Positions 38,644-49,718 of a stretch of DNA of 64,000 nucleotides are shown one piece after another. A program made the translations under genes and the position numbers. This DNA comes from Onchocerca volvulus (Eukaryota; Nematoda; Chromadorea; Rhabditida; Onchocercidae), in assembly GCA_000499405.2 (NCBI GenBank), contig HG738139.1, positions 14,217,826-14,281,825 on the forward strand, given 5' to 3'. Positions within the stretch are counted from its first letter, which is position 1, and every line of letters starts with the position of its first letter. A model generated the notes under the pieces. The model did not search any database and was not told the origin of the DNA. It saw only the letters and a list, made by a program, of their open reading frames with translations.

Positions 38644-39101
38644 GAATCTTGCCGCTTGCGCTTCTACTTAATCAAAACAGAATTCACTCACAGCTCAGTC
38701 AGTTATTGTTCACTCATCTACTTTTTCTTGGATTCAGCTGGTCATAGTTCTACCTATGCAATAAGTGCAGCAACATATGGATCTAAAATTTTAATTTCGT
38801 GAAATAATTTCAGCCAGTGTATATGCCCATTTTAATCGGTGAGTTTTCTATGCGTTATAGTTTATTACCTTGATTATTTCCACTCAGATTTCATCTGCAT
38901 AATATTCAATTAAATGAACATTTTTCTAACTTCTTTCAATTTGAAGTTCAAGATTTATATGTGTTAAAACTAATTCATTTTTAATTATTATTTCCGGTGT
39001 AAAATATTCGTACATGTTATCACATTTATGTCTAAAATATCGATATTACGGGGGACATAGTTCTGATGTCATTTATCCTACGGTTCTCACACAAAATAAT
39101 A

Positions 39102-39103
<2 letters not shown>

Positions 39104-39136
<33 letters not shown>
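39104..39136. repeat. (TA)n microsatellite
   Basis: Sixteen consecutive AT dinucleotides. Confidence 0.95.
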
Positions 39137-39139
<3 letters not shown>

Positions 39140-39257
39140 TTACTTTTGCCATTTGTCTAGTAAATTTATGATGGTTTGAGGATAGTTTTCTAAGCACCTT
39201 TATCTATTTTAACTCCATAATTCGTTATCTATTTGACTGATAAGAACAAATTTATTG

Positions 39258-39363
39258 ATCACATAAATATCATCGAAGTACCAGTCAAAATATTGATAAT
39301 TCCATGCATCAATATGTCAATGTTTGATCGATACTTAGATTACTTCGATGGTATTTATGTGAT
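39258..39363 (+). ncRNA. Long hairpin, possible microRNA precursor or foldback element
   Basis: A 23-base arm (39258-39280) pairs with 39341-39363, with a single G-U wobble. Inside, GTCAAA (39284-39289) can pair with 39323-39328 and ATATTGAT (39290-39297) with 39308-39315, leaving a 10-base loop. The total is 106 nt, the size of a microRNA precursor, but the 3' side has larger bulges than usual. No homology is claimed. A small foldback element is the alternative. Confidence 0.35.
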
Positions 39364-41340
39364 TCTCTTCCACAATTTATCTATTAATTCCATTTGACAA
39401 TTTGTGGATTGTATCATAAGTATATACTGAAGATAAATTATATATATGTCTATATATATATATCCATAAGAACATTGCTTGCCTTTTACTTTCTCCATAC
39501 TTTGCAGGAAACTTTGCAATTCATATATTCATTTTCGCTCTTACATTCGTATACTCATTTATATTTTCAACTGTAGATGTATTTTCGCGATTTATTTTTA
39601 GAAGTCTCTATACATAAATATATATATGCATTCATTGCAGAAGAGCAGTTTTGAAATGAATCTTCTGCATGCAGTATACGTGTACCGCTTATTTACTTTT
39701 CATATAAATTTTTCTACATAAATGTACCATTATTGTATAATATTGATATTTAGTATTTGGATAATTTTCAGACTCTAAATGTGAAAAGTTCGTATTGTTT
39801 ATGTATTAGTTTTGAAAGATAATGATTTTCACGATATCATTAGCTGCCTAAATCAAAAATTAGATGCCATTACTTGATTAATTCTTATATCGCATTCCTA
39901 CTTTTGCATAAAGCTATAATGTACACTTCAGTCTTGCTAGAATGATATAACAAATGGCAGTATCACGTAACGAGATGATATTTTAGCAAATCCTCGCTGG
40001 GTCCAGTGGTGAAAGCAAAATTTTCACATGTTTGACAATGTCAAGTTTTAATTTTTCATGTGAAGATGGTTGGCTGATTAATTTGATTGTAGTTATTTGC
40101 GAATATATTTGGTGGTCATACGGTAGCGAGATATTCTCTAAATGTAAATATCGGATTCCATTATTTAAAACAAACGGAACGATGTATAATAAATAGCATT
40201 CACAGAGCACTTATGTGAATTGAAAGAGAAGTGGCTTTTATGTGAGTGAATGAATTGAAATTTTACAATAAGTTTCTTAATCAAAACTTGACCCTAAAGA
40301 GTAAAAGTTTGCATCGTGAAAATGAAGAAAATTAAGCAAGGCCAAGAATCCTCATTTATAGACTATATTATCACTTTGTATTGTAATTATTTGACGACAT
40401 CGTTATAGTAAGGCTAATTAAGATTGATGTAGTAGAATTAAGATTGATGTAATATTTTCTTTCATTACAATAAATCTTCAACTAACAGATTGAGAGATGG
40501 TCAAGATTAATTTGAGAGCAAATAAATCTGATATCTCCTGTTACAACCTGATTTTCAAAGCGGTAATTATCATTGGAGGCAGTATCACTGTAAGTAAAGA
40601 GTTTTTGCAGTAATGTCCTTTTGATAAGAAAGCCTTCGCTTATCAGTTTTGAGAGAGGTAAACTTTTCACGAAATAATTTTATGCAAACAAACCAACTAT
40701 GGACAAATTCTTTTTTGTATATATTTTTAGAAAATGAGAAAAAATATTTGTCAAATGCAGGAATTGAAGAAAAACGTTCACTTAAAGATCAACTTTTTGT
40801 TGTCTTAAGCAATAAAATGTTATTAAAGAAGAAAGCATTCTGAAGATTACAGTTTACGATTTATTTGCGAAATTCGGAATAATACCGGCTACAGTTTCGC
40901 CTCTTGTGATCGTAAAAATCAAAAACAAAAATTGAAATTTTCAACTCTGAAAAATTATTTCAATGTCTTACGCTATATTGTTTACGGAAAACTAAATTCA
41001 ATATGATTGATAGTTATTGTTCAGTAAAAAATTTCAAGAAATACTAATGGCCAAACTTTCGTTTTAAACTTAATTCAATCTTTTTTCTTCCTTTATAGAA
41101 TTATCTATATTATTAGCATTTTAATTTAATGATTTTAGCCAAATTTTTATGCTTGAGCATACGAAAATTTATCAGGAATGTTCGACCATATGCACGCATT
41201 TTCAGAAAGAAAGAATTAATGATAGAGAAAAGAACATTTTCTGAATATTAGAATTATATCTTAAATGATAAATCTAACAGATTTAGTGTGTAGCAAATTT
41301 CTGACAAACTCAAGCAATATGAACAATACGATTTCAACGC

Positions 41341-41432
41341 AATCACGTGTCCGGTTCCAGCTAATCCATATAAATAAAAATGCCAATGTTCGTTTGTTCA
41401 AAATCTTAAATCTCCGAAAGTTCTTAAACAAC
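41341..41432 (-). mobile_element. Helitron 3'-end fragment
   Basis: The reverse complement matches the 3' region of the Helitron at 11119-12829: TTCTATTTATAT-like, then TTAGCTGGA and CCGGACACG. About 90 bases remain. It lies in the part of the left arm that the right arm lacks. Confidence 0.55.
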
Positions 41433-42532
41433 ATTTCACGAAATTAGCAATATGAGCAAAACGATGTTTATCTAATAATATTAGTGATAATCGAGTCACT
41501 CGAAATTTTCTCTTCTAGTATTGACCATCTGCGTTAACATTTCCCTATGGAATTCAATATATCCTTCCATCATTGGAAACCACGGAAGAATGAGAAAGTT
41601 TTTAAATGTACACTGTGCAGAGATTCTTGAGGACAGGAATTGATTTGCGGTCACAAAGGCAAAAAGGCAATGATTCGCAACTTATGCATGTACGACTCAA
41701 TCTAAGCTATCTGGATTTACGACTTCTGAATATGCCACACATATGTCTTGCCATGTTGTTGAAATTGCTGATCTCAAAATAAGTGATAAGAACTTATGCA
41801 GGGAGAAATAGTCTAAAGGAATAAAGCTAAGAGTACTTTCTGCATCAATTGATTCTTGTCTGATTCTAAACTACGGTTCGCGATATCCTTCTTCGTAACT
41901 GCTTCTGAAAAAGTAACAGAGGATGAAGGGTTGTTTTGCAGGAATTTTCGAGTAATCAGAAGGACCAACTGACTTCATATTTTGTGTTCAATGATCGACT
42001 GTTGCTTCTGTCGTTTTTGTGAACAATTTTGTTGGTAATAACATATTTTTTTTGTGAAATTATATAAAACATTTGGACGCATCTTTGCAAACTAAAAGGA
42101 TTTTATCTATGGAAACATTCATCCATAACTTTAATTTTTAATATTGTTTAAGCATCCAATTTACTCAATTCATTCCAAGTCGTAGAAAGCCAATAACTAA
42201 AAGATTCGGTGTAGTATCACTGATCATTAATAAACGGAAATATTTACTTTGTTCGCTGACGAAGTTTCTACTCACTAGATAAGTTATGACTATGAAAATT
42301 CGTAAGTAACACAGATTGCTTGTTGTTCTCTAATTTTAGCTAAAGATTTATGTTGTATTCGCTTAAGCGAGAAAACAAGTAGAAGAAAATGAAGACTAAT
42401 TTAAATTTCGAATTTATTGGAAGAAAATTGAACTAAATTTGAAATAGATTTAGCGTCTCCCACATTATGTTGAAGAATTTTCCTATTTTGATTATTTTTG
42501 CAATGTTGCTTGGTTGTCTTTTTTTTTTCTCC

Positions 42533-42538
42533 TTTATT
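42533..42538 (-). terminator. Polyadenylation signal, left-arm membrane gene
   Basis: Minus-strand AATAAA about 156 bases past the stop codon. The matching signal in the right arm is at 48363-48368. Confidence 0.4.
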
Positions 42539-42693
42539 TTATACAGCAAAAATAGGATATGAACAATTTCCAATGTCTAAATTTCATTGAACAAAGACGA
42601 GACATTAAGAAGTTTTTGTCATATCATAGCCTTGTGAAAAGCTTTCTAAGAATATTCTAATTTGACGACGTATCGATTCTGTATCAATGAGAT

Positions 42694-43921
42694 TCATTTT
42701 TCAGCCAATTCAATCAATACATGCACCAGAACGAAGAATTCCAAGCATGAACGTATCACTGCTATCGCCCAAATTTGTAGTGGTATTTGAGTGGCAAAGC
42801 ACAGAAACAATAATATATTAGCGAAATCACGAACTTCAGAATTTGGCGAGAATAATGCCGGAAGGAATAACATCGATGTGATCACATTGAATGCCAATGC
42901 AAAGTAGTCAAAATATAAATGCATTCGGACGATTTCTTTATTGAAAGTTAGGAGACCATGAAGAAGACCAGTAGCAATCGTTAAAACTACCTGAGAATGA
43001 TCATTTGTTTATAAATTACAATGGTACCAATGTAAGATATTGATATTTCAGTACAGATTCAGATGTCGCATTTGTTGGGATCAAACGAGCATGTGATTAA
43101 TGTGTCGCATAATTGCGCATCATTGTTAGTCTTTAAATTATTTCTTTTAATCAACTTATTGCAAATATTTTTCGTTATGCATTTCATTTTCCTGCAGAAT
43201 TTCAGGCTTTCAAGTGCGATGGACAAGTTCTTTCGAAAGCCTTAACTCAAAATACTCACCAGGTCATAGGTCAATATGATATAGAGCAATATGGTGTGTG
43301 TTATAATTGAATCGTAGGACATTTTGAGTGATGGCCATAATCTGCAATATTTTTGTACCAAAAAAGGGACGTGCAAAATGTCTTCAGATGCGTCAGGGGG
43401 GAATCGAACCCCCGTCGATTGCTTGGAAGGCAACCATGCTGACCATTACACCACTGACACGTCCTTAAAGTCTTTAATTGTATTTTTAAATAATTTATTT
43501 TCAACTTTTGTTTAAATTTGGAAAGATAATTAACTTACTGAGAAAATCCAGTGCTATGCAAACGTGATATAATTGCGATGAGAGTAAAGAGAACGTAAAT
43601 ATATTCGAAGATGGCAACAGCCATACAACCACCGCGAATAAGACAGGAGGACAAGCAACATAACGGTTCCAACTCCAAATGATGCTCGCACACTCTGAAT
43701 TTTCAGAATAAAATTGAATACCGTAGTAAATGAATTACTTTAGGTAATCAATGGATTTTAGCTGGCAGTTGAATTAATCTGAAAGTATGAGATTTGATGT
43801 AAAATATTACTTTGGGACAGGTGATATTATTCTGTTACTCTTTTTCGGCAAAGAAAGAAACGAATGATTCCCGCCTGTGGCTGTAACTATCGATTTTCTC
43901 CGTGCCATTTCTATCCGACAT
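42694..43921 (-). CDS. Four-helix membrane protein, left-arm copy
   Basis: Exons 43921-43839, 43694-43539, 43341-43260 and 42990-42694 join in frame to 205 residues. A short hydrophilic N-terminus (MSDRNGTEKIDSYSHRRES) precedes a cysteine cluster (PLCCLSSCLIRGGC) and then four hydrophobic helices: AIFEYIYVLFTLIAII, ITHTILLYIILTYDLVV, FDYFALAFNVITSMLFLPALF and ANILLFLCFATQIPLQIWAIAV region. The layout is that of small tetraspan proteins; I cannot name the family. The second intron holds a tRNA gene in the same orientation. The protein matches the right-arm copy except for Phe instead of Tyr in the third helix and any silent changes. The first exon overlaps another open frame; see the next entry and findings. 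Confidence 0.78.
43389..43460 (-). tRNA. tRNA-Gly (UCC), left-arm copy
   Basis: A 72-base cloverleaf with anticodon loop CTTCCAA (anticodon UCC), a GGTTCGATTC T-arm and a TGGTGTAATGGTCAGCA D-arm. The acceptor stem starts GTGTCAG where the two other copies have GCGTCAG, giving a G-U wobble instead of G-C at the second pair. It lies inside intron 2 of the membrane protein gene. Confidence 0.9.
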
Positions 43922-44792
43922 TTTGAGGAATTCTGTGGCCGTACTATAACAAAAAAGTTCAATTATCCATTACTTAAAATATTTTTGAGTAATAAAATTA
44001 GATTAAAGTAAATTACACGCTAACATAAGACAGTCACTGCAGAGATTAATTATGATATGTTGCCTTTTACTAAATAACTGTATCCAAGCAGAGGAATTCA
44101 TTAGTACTCTCAGAATCCTTGGAATAACCTTCGAAGCAACAGTTGTTTCATCTTATGTCTCTTTCGATTAATTCTCCTCAAATTTGTTCAGAAAGCCAAC
44201 GATTTCACACCATTGTCTATCTTCTACAGTAACAGGCCAATATGATTTCATGGAGTTAAGATATATCTGTGACGAATAAAGTAAATAAATTAATTACCTG
44301 ATTGATAACAGTGATTTAGAAAATGTTGCAACCGTTCAAGCATTGAATAACGTGGAACCACAGAAGATCGTTCTGTACGTCCTTCATGCACCTCGGTAGC
44401 TTTTATCTTATCACTTGACACTACCTGTCAATGTCCACTTATTCATCAATCTTGTTATTCCGTTATCTCTTTCTCTTTAATCGTAAAGAAATTCCGACGA
44501 CTCCACTATGAACAGAATCTCTGCTGATTCTGAATCTGATGTAGACTAATGTGTGGAGATGGAAAGCCATTTAAAAAGTACATACATGGATTCGCTCGGA
44601 TCTTACTCAATTCTGTTGACATATACACCGAGATAGATTGGTCTTTCAGGAATGACCGAAAAAACAAAATACAGATGGATGGATGGATGAAGAGATAGGA
44701 ACGATGTAACGTTTACTTACTTGTTGATCGGTTGCTGTCGCAGGATTCTTTTCATTTTTCGGCGATTTTCGCTCCTCGCTTACCCAAAACAT
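43807..44792 (-). CDS. Small basic protein of unknown function, left-arm copy
   Basis: Exons 44792-44721, 44424-44298 and 43943-43807 join in frame to 111 residues, starting MFWVSEERKSPKNEKN and ending KKSNRIISPVPK. There is no signal peptide or membrane helix, and I do not recognise it. The last exon contains the first exon of the membrane protein gene in another reading frame. Either both are made, or one is an artefact. The open frame across three spliced exons, with consistent phases, supports it. The right-arm equivalent is at 46102-47087. Confidence 0.45.
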
Positions 44793-45299
44793 AGCACCCT
44801 AAAACCATGCAAATATCTAACAGAATAAAATATGGCAATGAATGGTGATAGAAATGATCCTTCCAAAATAAAATATTCTATCTCACATCGATCATCACAA
44901 TCATTCTCAGAACTAAATCTTCAATTTTGATTTTCACACTCTTCAACCTTCACAGAAAACTCTCGGTGTGTCATTCCTGCTTCTGTGTTCGTCAGGAATT
45001 CATGAAAAATCAATGAGTTTTTATCGTTCCTACATTCGGTAATGCTAAAGCGAACAAAATTAAGTTCATATTACTTTTCAATAGTAAAAAGCATTGGAAT
45101 TTGGCCGTAGAGTTAAGGCAAAAGCTTTGATGACTATAAAAAAACATTTCCTGAATCAAATTGGTTATTAGAAGCTCATTGCTCTGTAGTCATAAGGCAA
45201 TTCACGCTTTTGCTAATCGTTAAAGTGGAAAGATTTCGTATCCAAAAAAAAATTTAAAAGCTTAATCGAGTTTTATTATTATTGATTAATCAATTCAAA

Positions 45300-45596
45300 A
45301 TGCTATAATATTTCAAAATTTTATATCGGCAATTGTTCGATTTGATTCTTCAGTCTCCGATACTTCATGTCAACGGAGGAAATTTGAAATATGACAGCAA
45401 TTTGAATTGATTTGGTCGACAGCGGCAAAGATCGATTAAGCTTTTGAAATTTTTTTTGGAGATTGAAAATTTCTGTTTTAAGAATTAAAATTTTCACTTT
45501 TCCGTTCAAAATTTCCGGCGAAAATTTGAAATATGATATATATTTCAAATTTTTCCGCTCAAAATTCAATGCAGAAAATTTGAAATATGATAGCAG
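45300..45596. other. Spacer of the inverted repeat
   Basis: 297 bases between the arms. They contain several copies, in both orientations, of a motif like GAAAATTTGAAATATGA followed by TTTGAATTGATT, so the spacer can itself fold. No gene. Confidence 0.9.
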
Positions 45597-46101
45597 TTTG
45601 AATTGATTAATCAATAATAAGAAAACTCGATTAAGCTTTTAAATTTTTTTTTGGATACGAAATCTTTCCACTTTAACGATTAGCAAAAGCGTGAATTGCC
45701 TTATGGCTACAGAGCAATGAGCTTCTAATAACCAATTTGATTCAGGAAATGTTTTTTTATAGTCATCAAAGCTTTTGCCTTAACTCTACGGCCATATTCC
45801 AATGCTTTTTACTATTGAAAAGTAATATGAACTTAATTTTGTTCGCTTTAGCATTACCGAACATAAGAACGATAAAATCATTGAATTTTTATGAATTCCT
45901 GACGAACACAGAAGCAGGAATGACACACCGAGAGTTTTCTGTGAAGGTTGAAGAGTGTGAAAATCAAAATTGAAGATTTAGTTCTGAGAATGATTGTGAT
46001 GATCGATGTGAGATAGAATATTTTATTTTGGAAGGATCATTTCTATCACCATTCATTGCCATATTTTATTCTGTTAGATATTTGCATGGTTTTAGGGTGC
46101 T

Positions 46102-47087
46102 ATGTTTTGGGTAAGCGAGGAGCGAAAATCGCCGAAAAATGAAAAGAATCCTGCGACAGCAACCGATCAACAAGTAAGTAAACGTTACATCGTTCCTATC
46201 TCTTCATCCATCCATCCATCTGTATTTTGTTTTTTCGGTCATTCCTGAAAGACCAATCTATCTCGGTGTATATGTCAACAGAATTGAGTAAGATCCGAGC
46301 GAATCCATGTATGTACTTTTTAAATGGCTTTCCATCTCCACACATTATCCTACATCAGATTCAGAATCAGCAGAGATTCTGTTCATAGTGGAGTCGTCGG
46401 AATTTCTTTACGATTAAAGAGAAAGAGATAACGGAATAACAAGACTGATGAATAAGTGGACATTGACAGGTAGTGTCAAGTGATAAGATAAAAGCTACCG
46501 AGGTGCATGAAGGACGTACAGAACGATCTTCTGTGGTTCCACGTTATTCAATGCTTGAACGGTTGCAACATTTTCTAAATCACTGTTATCAATCAGGTAA
46601 TTAATTTATTTACTTTATTCGTCACAGATATATCTTAACTCCATGAAATCATATTGGCCTGTTACTGTAGAAGATAGACAATGGTGTGAAATCGTTGGCT
46701 TTCTGAACAAATTTGAGGAGAATTAATCGAAAGAGACATAAGATGAAACAACTGTTGCATCGAAGGTTATTCCAAGAATTCTGAGAGTACTAATGAATTC
46801 CTCTGCTTGGATACAGTTATTTAGTAAAAGGCAACATATCATAATTAATCTCTGCAGTGATTGTCTTATGTTAGCGTGTAATTTACTTTAATCTAATTTT
46901 ATTACTCAAAAATATTTTAAGTAATGGATAATTGAACTTTTTTGTTATAGTACGGCCACAGAATTCCTCAAAATGTCGGATAGAAATGGCACGGAGAAAA
47001 TCGATAGTTACAGCCACAGGCGGGAATCATTCGTTTCTTTCTTTGCCGAAAAAGAGTAACAGAATAATATCACCTGTCCCAAAGTAA
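46102..47087 (+). CDS. Small basic protein of unknown function, right-arm copy
   Basis: Exons 46102-46173, 46470-46596 and 46951-47087 join in frame to 111 residues. The second exon reads VVSSDKIKATEVHEGRTERS and then YSMLERLQHFLNHCYQS; the third ends KSNRIISPVPK. Donors are GTAAGT and GTAATT, acceptors TTGACAG and TTATAG. The protein is basic and hydrophilic and looks cytosolic or nuclear. No family is recognised. Exon 3 shares 83 bases with the first exon of the downstream membrane protein gene in a different frame. Confidence 0.45.
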
Positions 47088-48198
47088 TATTTTACATCAA
47101 ATCTCATACTTTCAGATTAATTCAACTGCCAGCTAAAATCCATTGATTACCTAAAGTAATTCATTTACTACGGTATTCAATTTTATTCTGAAAATTCAGA
47201 GTGTGCGAGCATCATTTGGAGTTGGAACCGTTATGTTGCTTGTCCTCCTGTCTTATTCGCGGTGGTTGTATGGCTGTTGCCATCTTCGAATATATTTACG
47301 TTCTCTTTACTCTCATCGCAATTATATCACGTTTGCATAGCACTGGATTTTCTCAGTAAGTTAATTATCTTCCCAAATTTAAACAAAAGTTGAAAATAAA
47401 TTATTTAAAAATACAATTAAAGGCTTGAAGGACGCGTCAGTGGTGTAATGGTCAGCATGGTTGCCTTCCAAGCAATCGACGGGGGTTCGATTCCCCCCTG
47501 ACGCATCTGAAGACTTTGCACGCCCGTTTTTTGGTACAAAAATATTGCAGATTATGGCCATCACTCAAAATATCCTACGATTCAATTATAACACACACCA
47601 TATTGCTCTATATCATATTGACCTATGACCTGGTGAGTATTTTGAGTTAAGACTTTCGAAAGAACTTGTCCATCGCACTTGAAAGCCTGAAATTCTGCAG
47701 GAAAATGAAATGCATAACGAAAAATATTTGCAATAAGTTGATTAAAAGAAATAATTTAAAGACTAACAATGATGCGCAATTGTGCGACACATTAATCACA
47801 TGCTCGTTTGATCCCAACAAATGCGACATCTGAATTTGTACTGAAATATCAATATCTTACATTGGTACCATTGTAATTTATAAACAAATGATCATTCTCA
47901 GGTAGTTTTGACGATTGCTACTGGTCTTCTTCATGGTCTCCTAACTTTCAATAAAGAAATCGTCCGAATGCATTTATATTTTGACTACTTTGCATTGGCA
48001 TTCAATGTGATCACATCGATGTTATACCTTCCGGCATTATTCTCGCCAAATTCTGAAGTTCGTGATTTCGCTAATATATTATTGTTTCTGTGCTTTGCCA
48101 CTCAAATACCACTACAAATTTGGGCGATAGCAGTGATACGTTCATGCTTGGAATTCTTCGTTCTGGTGCATGTATTGATTGAACTGGCTGAAAAATGA
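46973..48198 (+). CDS. Four-helix membrane protein, right-arm copy
   Basis: Exons 46973-47055, 47200-47355, 47551-47632 and 47902-48198 give 205 residues with the same four helices and CCLSSC cluster as the left-arm copy. Phases are 2, 2 (one base completes the codon at each following acceptor) and 0. An AG acceptor precedes the ATG by 22 bases, consistent with trans-splicing or with an upstream exon. Intron 2 carries a tRNA-Gly gene. The protein probably sits in a cell membrane; its role is unknown. Confidence 0.78.
47434..47505 (+). tRNA. tRNA-Gly (UCC), right-arm copy
   Basis: GCGTCAG/CTGACGC acceptor stem, discriminator A, anticodon UCC in loop CTTCCAA, and a standard GGTTCGATTC T-arm. 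It has no intron. It lies within intron 2 of the membrane protein gene, on the same strand, so the host pre-mRNA would also contain it. Confidence 0.95.
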
Positions 48199-48362
48199 AT
48201 CTCATTGATACAGAATCGATACGTCGTCAAATTAGAATATTCTTAGAAAGCTTTTCACAAGGCTATGATATGACAAAAACATCTTAATGTCTCGTCTTTG
48301 TTCAATGAAATTTAGACATTGGAAATTGTTCATATCCTATTTTTGCTGTATATATATTGCTA

Positions 48363-48368
48363 AATAAA
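48363..48368 (+). terminator. Polyadenylation signal, right-arm membrane gene
   Basis: AATAAA 165 bases after the stop codon. Confidence 0.45.
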
Positions 48369-49198
48369 GGAGAAAAAGAAAAAAAGACAACCAAGCAACA
48401 TTGCAAAAATAATCAAAATTGGAAAATTCTTCAACATAATGTGGGAGACGCTAAATCTATTTCAAATTTAGTTCAATTTTCTTCCAATAAATTCGAAATT
48501 TAAATTAGTCTTCATTTTCTTCTACTTGTTTTCTCGCTTAAGCGAATACAACATAAATCTTTAGCTAAAATTAGAGAACAACAAGCAATCTGTGTTACTT
48601 ACGAATTTTCATAGTCATAACTTATCTAGTGAGTAGAAACTTCGTCAGCGAACAAAGTAAATATTTCCGTTTATTAATGATCAGTGATACTACACCGAAT
48701 CTTTTAGTTATTGGCTTTCTACGACTTGGAATGAATTGAGTAAATTGGATGCTTAAACAATATTAAAAATTAAAGTTATGGATGAATGTTTCCATAGATA
48801 AAATCCTTTTAGTTTGCAAAGATGCGTCCAAATGTTTTATATAATTTCACAAAAAAAATATGTTATTACCAACAAAATTGTTCACAAAAACGACAGAAGC
48901 AACAGTCGATCATTGAACACAAAATATGAAGTCAGTTGGTCCTTCTGATTACTCGAAAATTATACATCGTTCCGTTTGTTTTAAATAATGGAATCCAATA
49001 TTTACATTTAGAGAATATCTCGCTACCGTATGACCGTCAAATATATTCGCAAATAATTACAATCAAATTAATCAGCCAACCATCTTCACATGAAAAAATT
49101 AAAACTTGACATTGTCAAACATGTGAAAATTTTGCTTTCACCACTGGGCCCAGCGAGGATTTGCTAAAATATCATCTCGTTACGTGATCGTTATGTCA

Positions 49199-49718
49199 TT
49201 GAAGAAAACATTACAATTTTACGTAATTATGTGTATCGAATTAATCAAACGATGACATCTAATTTCTAACTAAAATAATTAATGATGTCTTGGAAATAAT
49301 TAGATGGCTAATTATTAATTATTCGCATCTTTGGCTTTTGTGAAATCATACAAACAGATTGGGCTTTAATTCCTCCTTTACTTTTTGCGCTGAAGTTCTA
49401 CAAAAATCGCCGGAATAATTTTATGGACGTAATACGTGATACGTGAACGTGAAAGATGTAATTACATGAACATAATTGAGTATTATTATTTGGCAAGTTG
49501 GAATGGATGGCCTGATAATGTGAATTCTGGCATTTAATGAAAGCCAAGTATATGGATTTCTGGGATTATTTGATGTTACATTTTGGGGATAAAAGAATAT
49601 ATCCAAAGGAATTACAATCGATAAGAAATGGGGGGAGAGAGAGATATTGATTCAAAGCAAAATCGTGAGATTTTGATGTTTTTGTATGCCTTTTTTAAAT
49701 CTTGCGATGTTTGCAGGA
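49199..49718. other. Intergenic DNA
   Basis: AT-rich sequence with a GAGAGA tract near 49636. No gene is seen. Confidence 0.6.

Larger units (their letters stand above)
38644..39961. other. Downstream intergenic DNA
   Basis: No gene is supported. It contains a TA dinucleotide tract (39104-39136) and the foldback at 39258-39363. Confidence 0.6.
39962..45299 (+). repeat. Left arm of a large inverted repeat
   Basis: It is the reverse complement of 45597-49198 with very few differences. The match has two blocks: 39962-40188 pairs with 48961-49198, and 41944-45299 pairs with 45597-48960. The interval 40189-41943 has no partner in the right arm. The arm holds a tRNA-Gly and two overlapping small genes on the minus strand. 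Confidence 0.95.
45597..49198 (-). repeat. Right arm of the large inverted repeat
   Basis: Reverse complement of the left arm. It is shorter because 1,755 bases (40189-41943) are absent at the junction 48960/48961. Confidence 0.95.

Noticed and set aside
43301..43515. Short frames over the tRNA genes (both strands)
   Set aside because: They are translations of the tRNA and its flank.
45321..45614. 97-codon minus-strand frame in the palindrome spacer
   Set aside because: It results from internal repeats of an AAATTTGAAATAT motif; no start context or splice sites.
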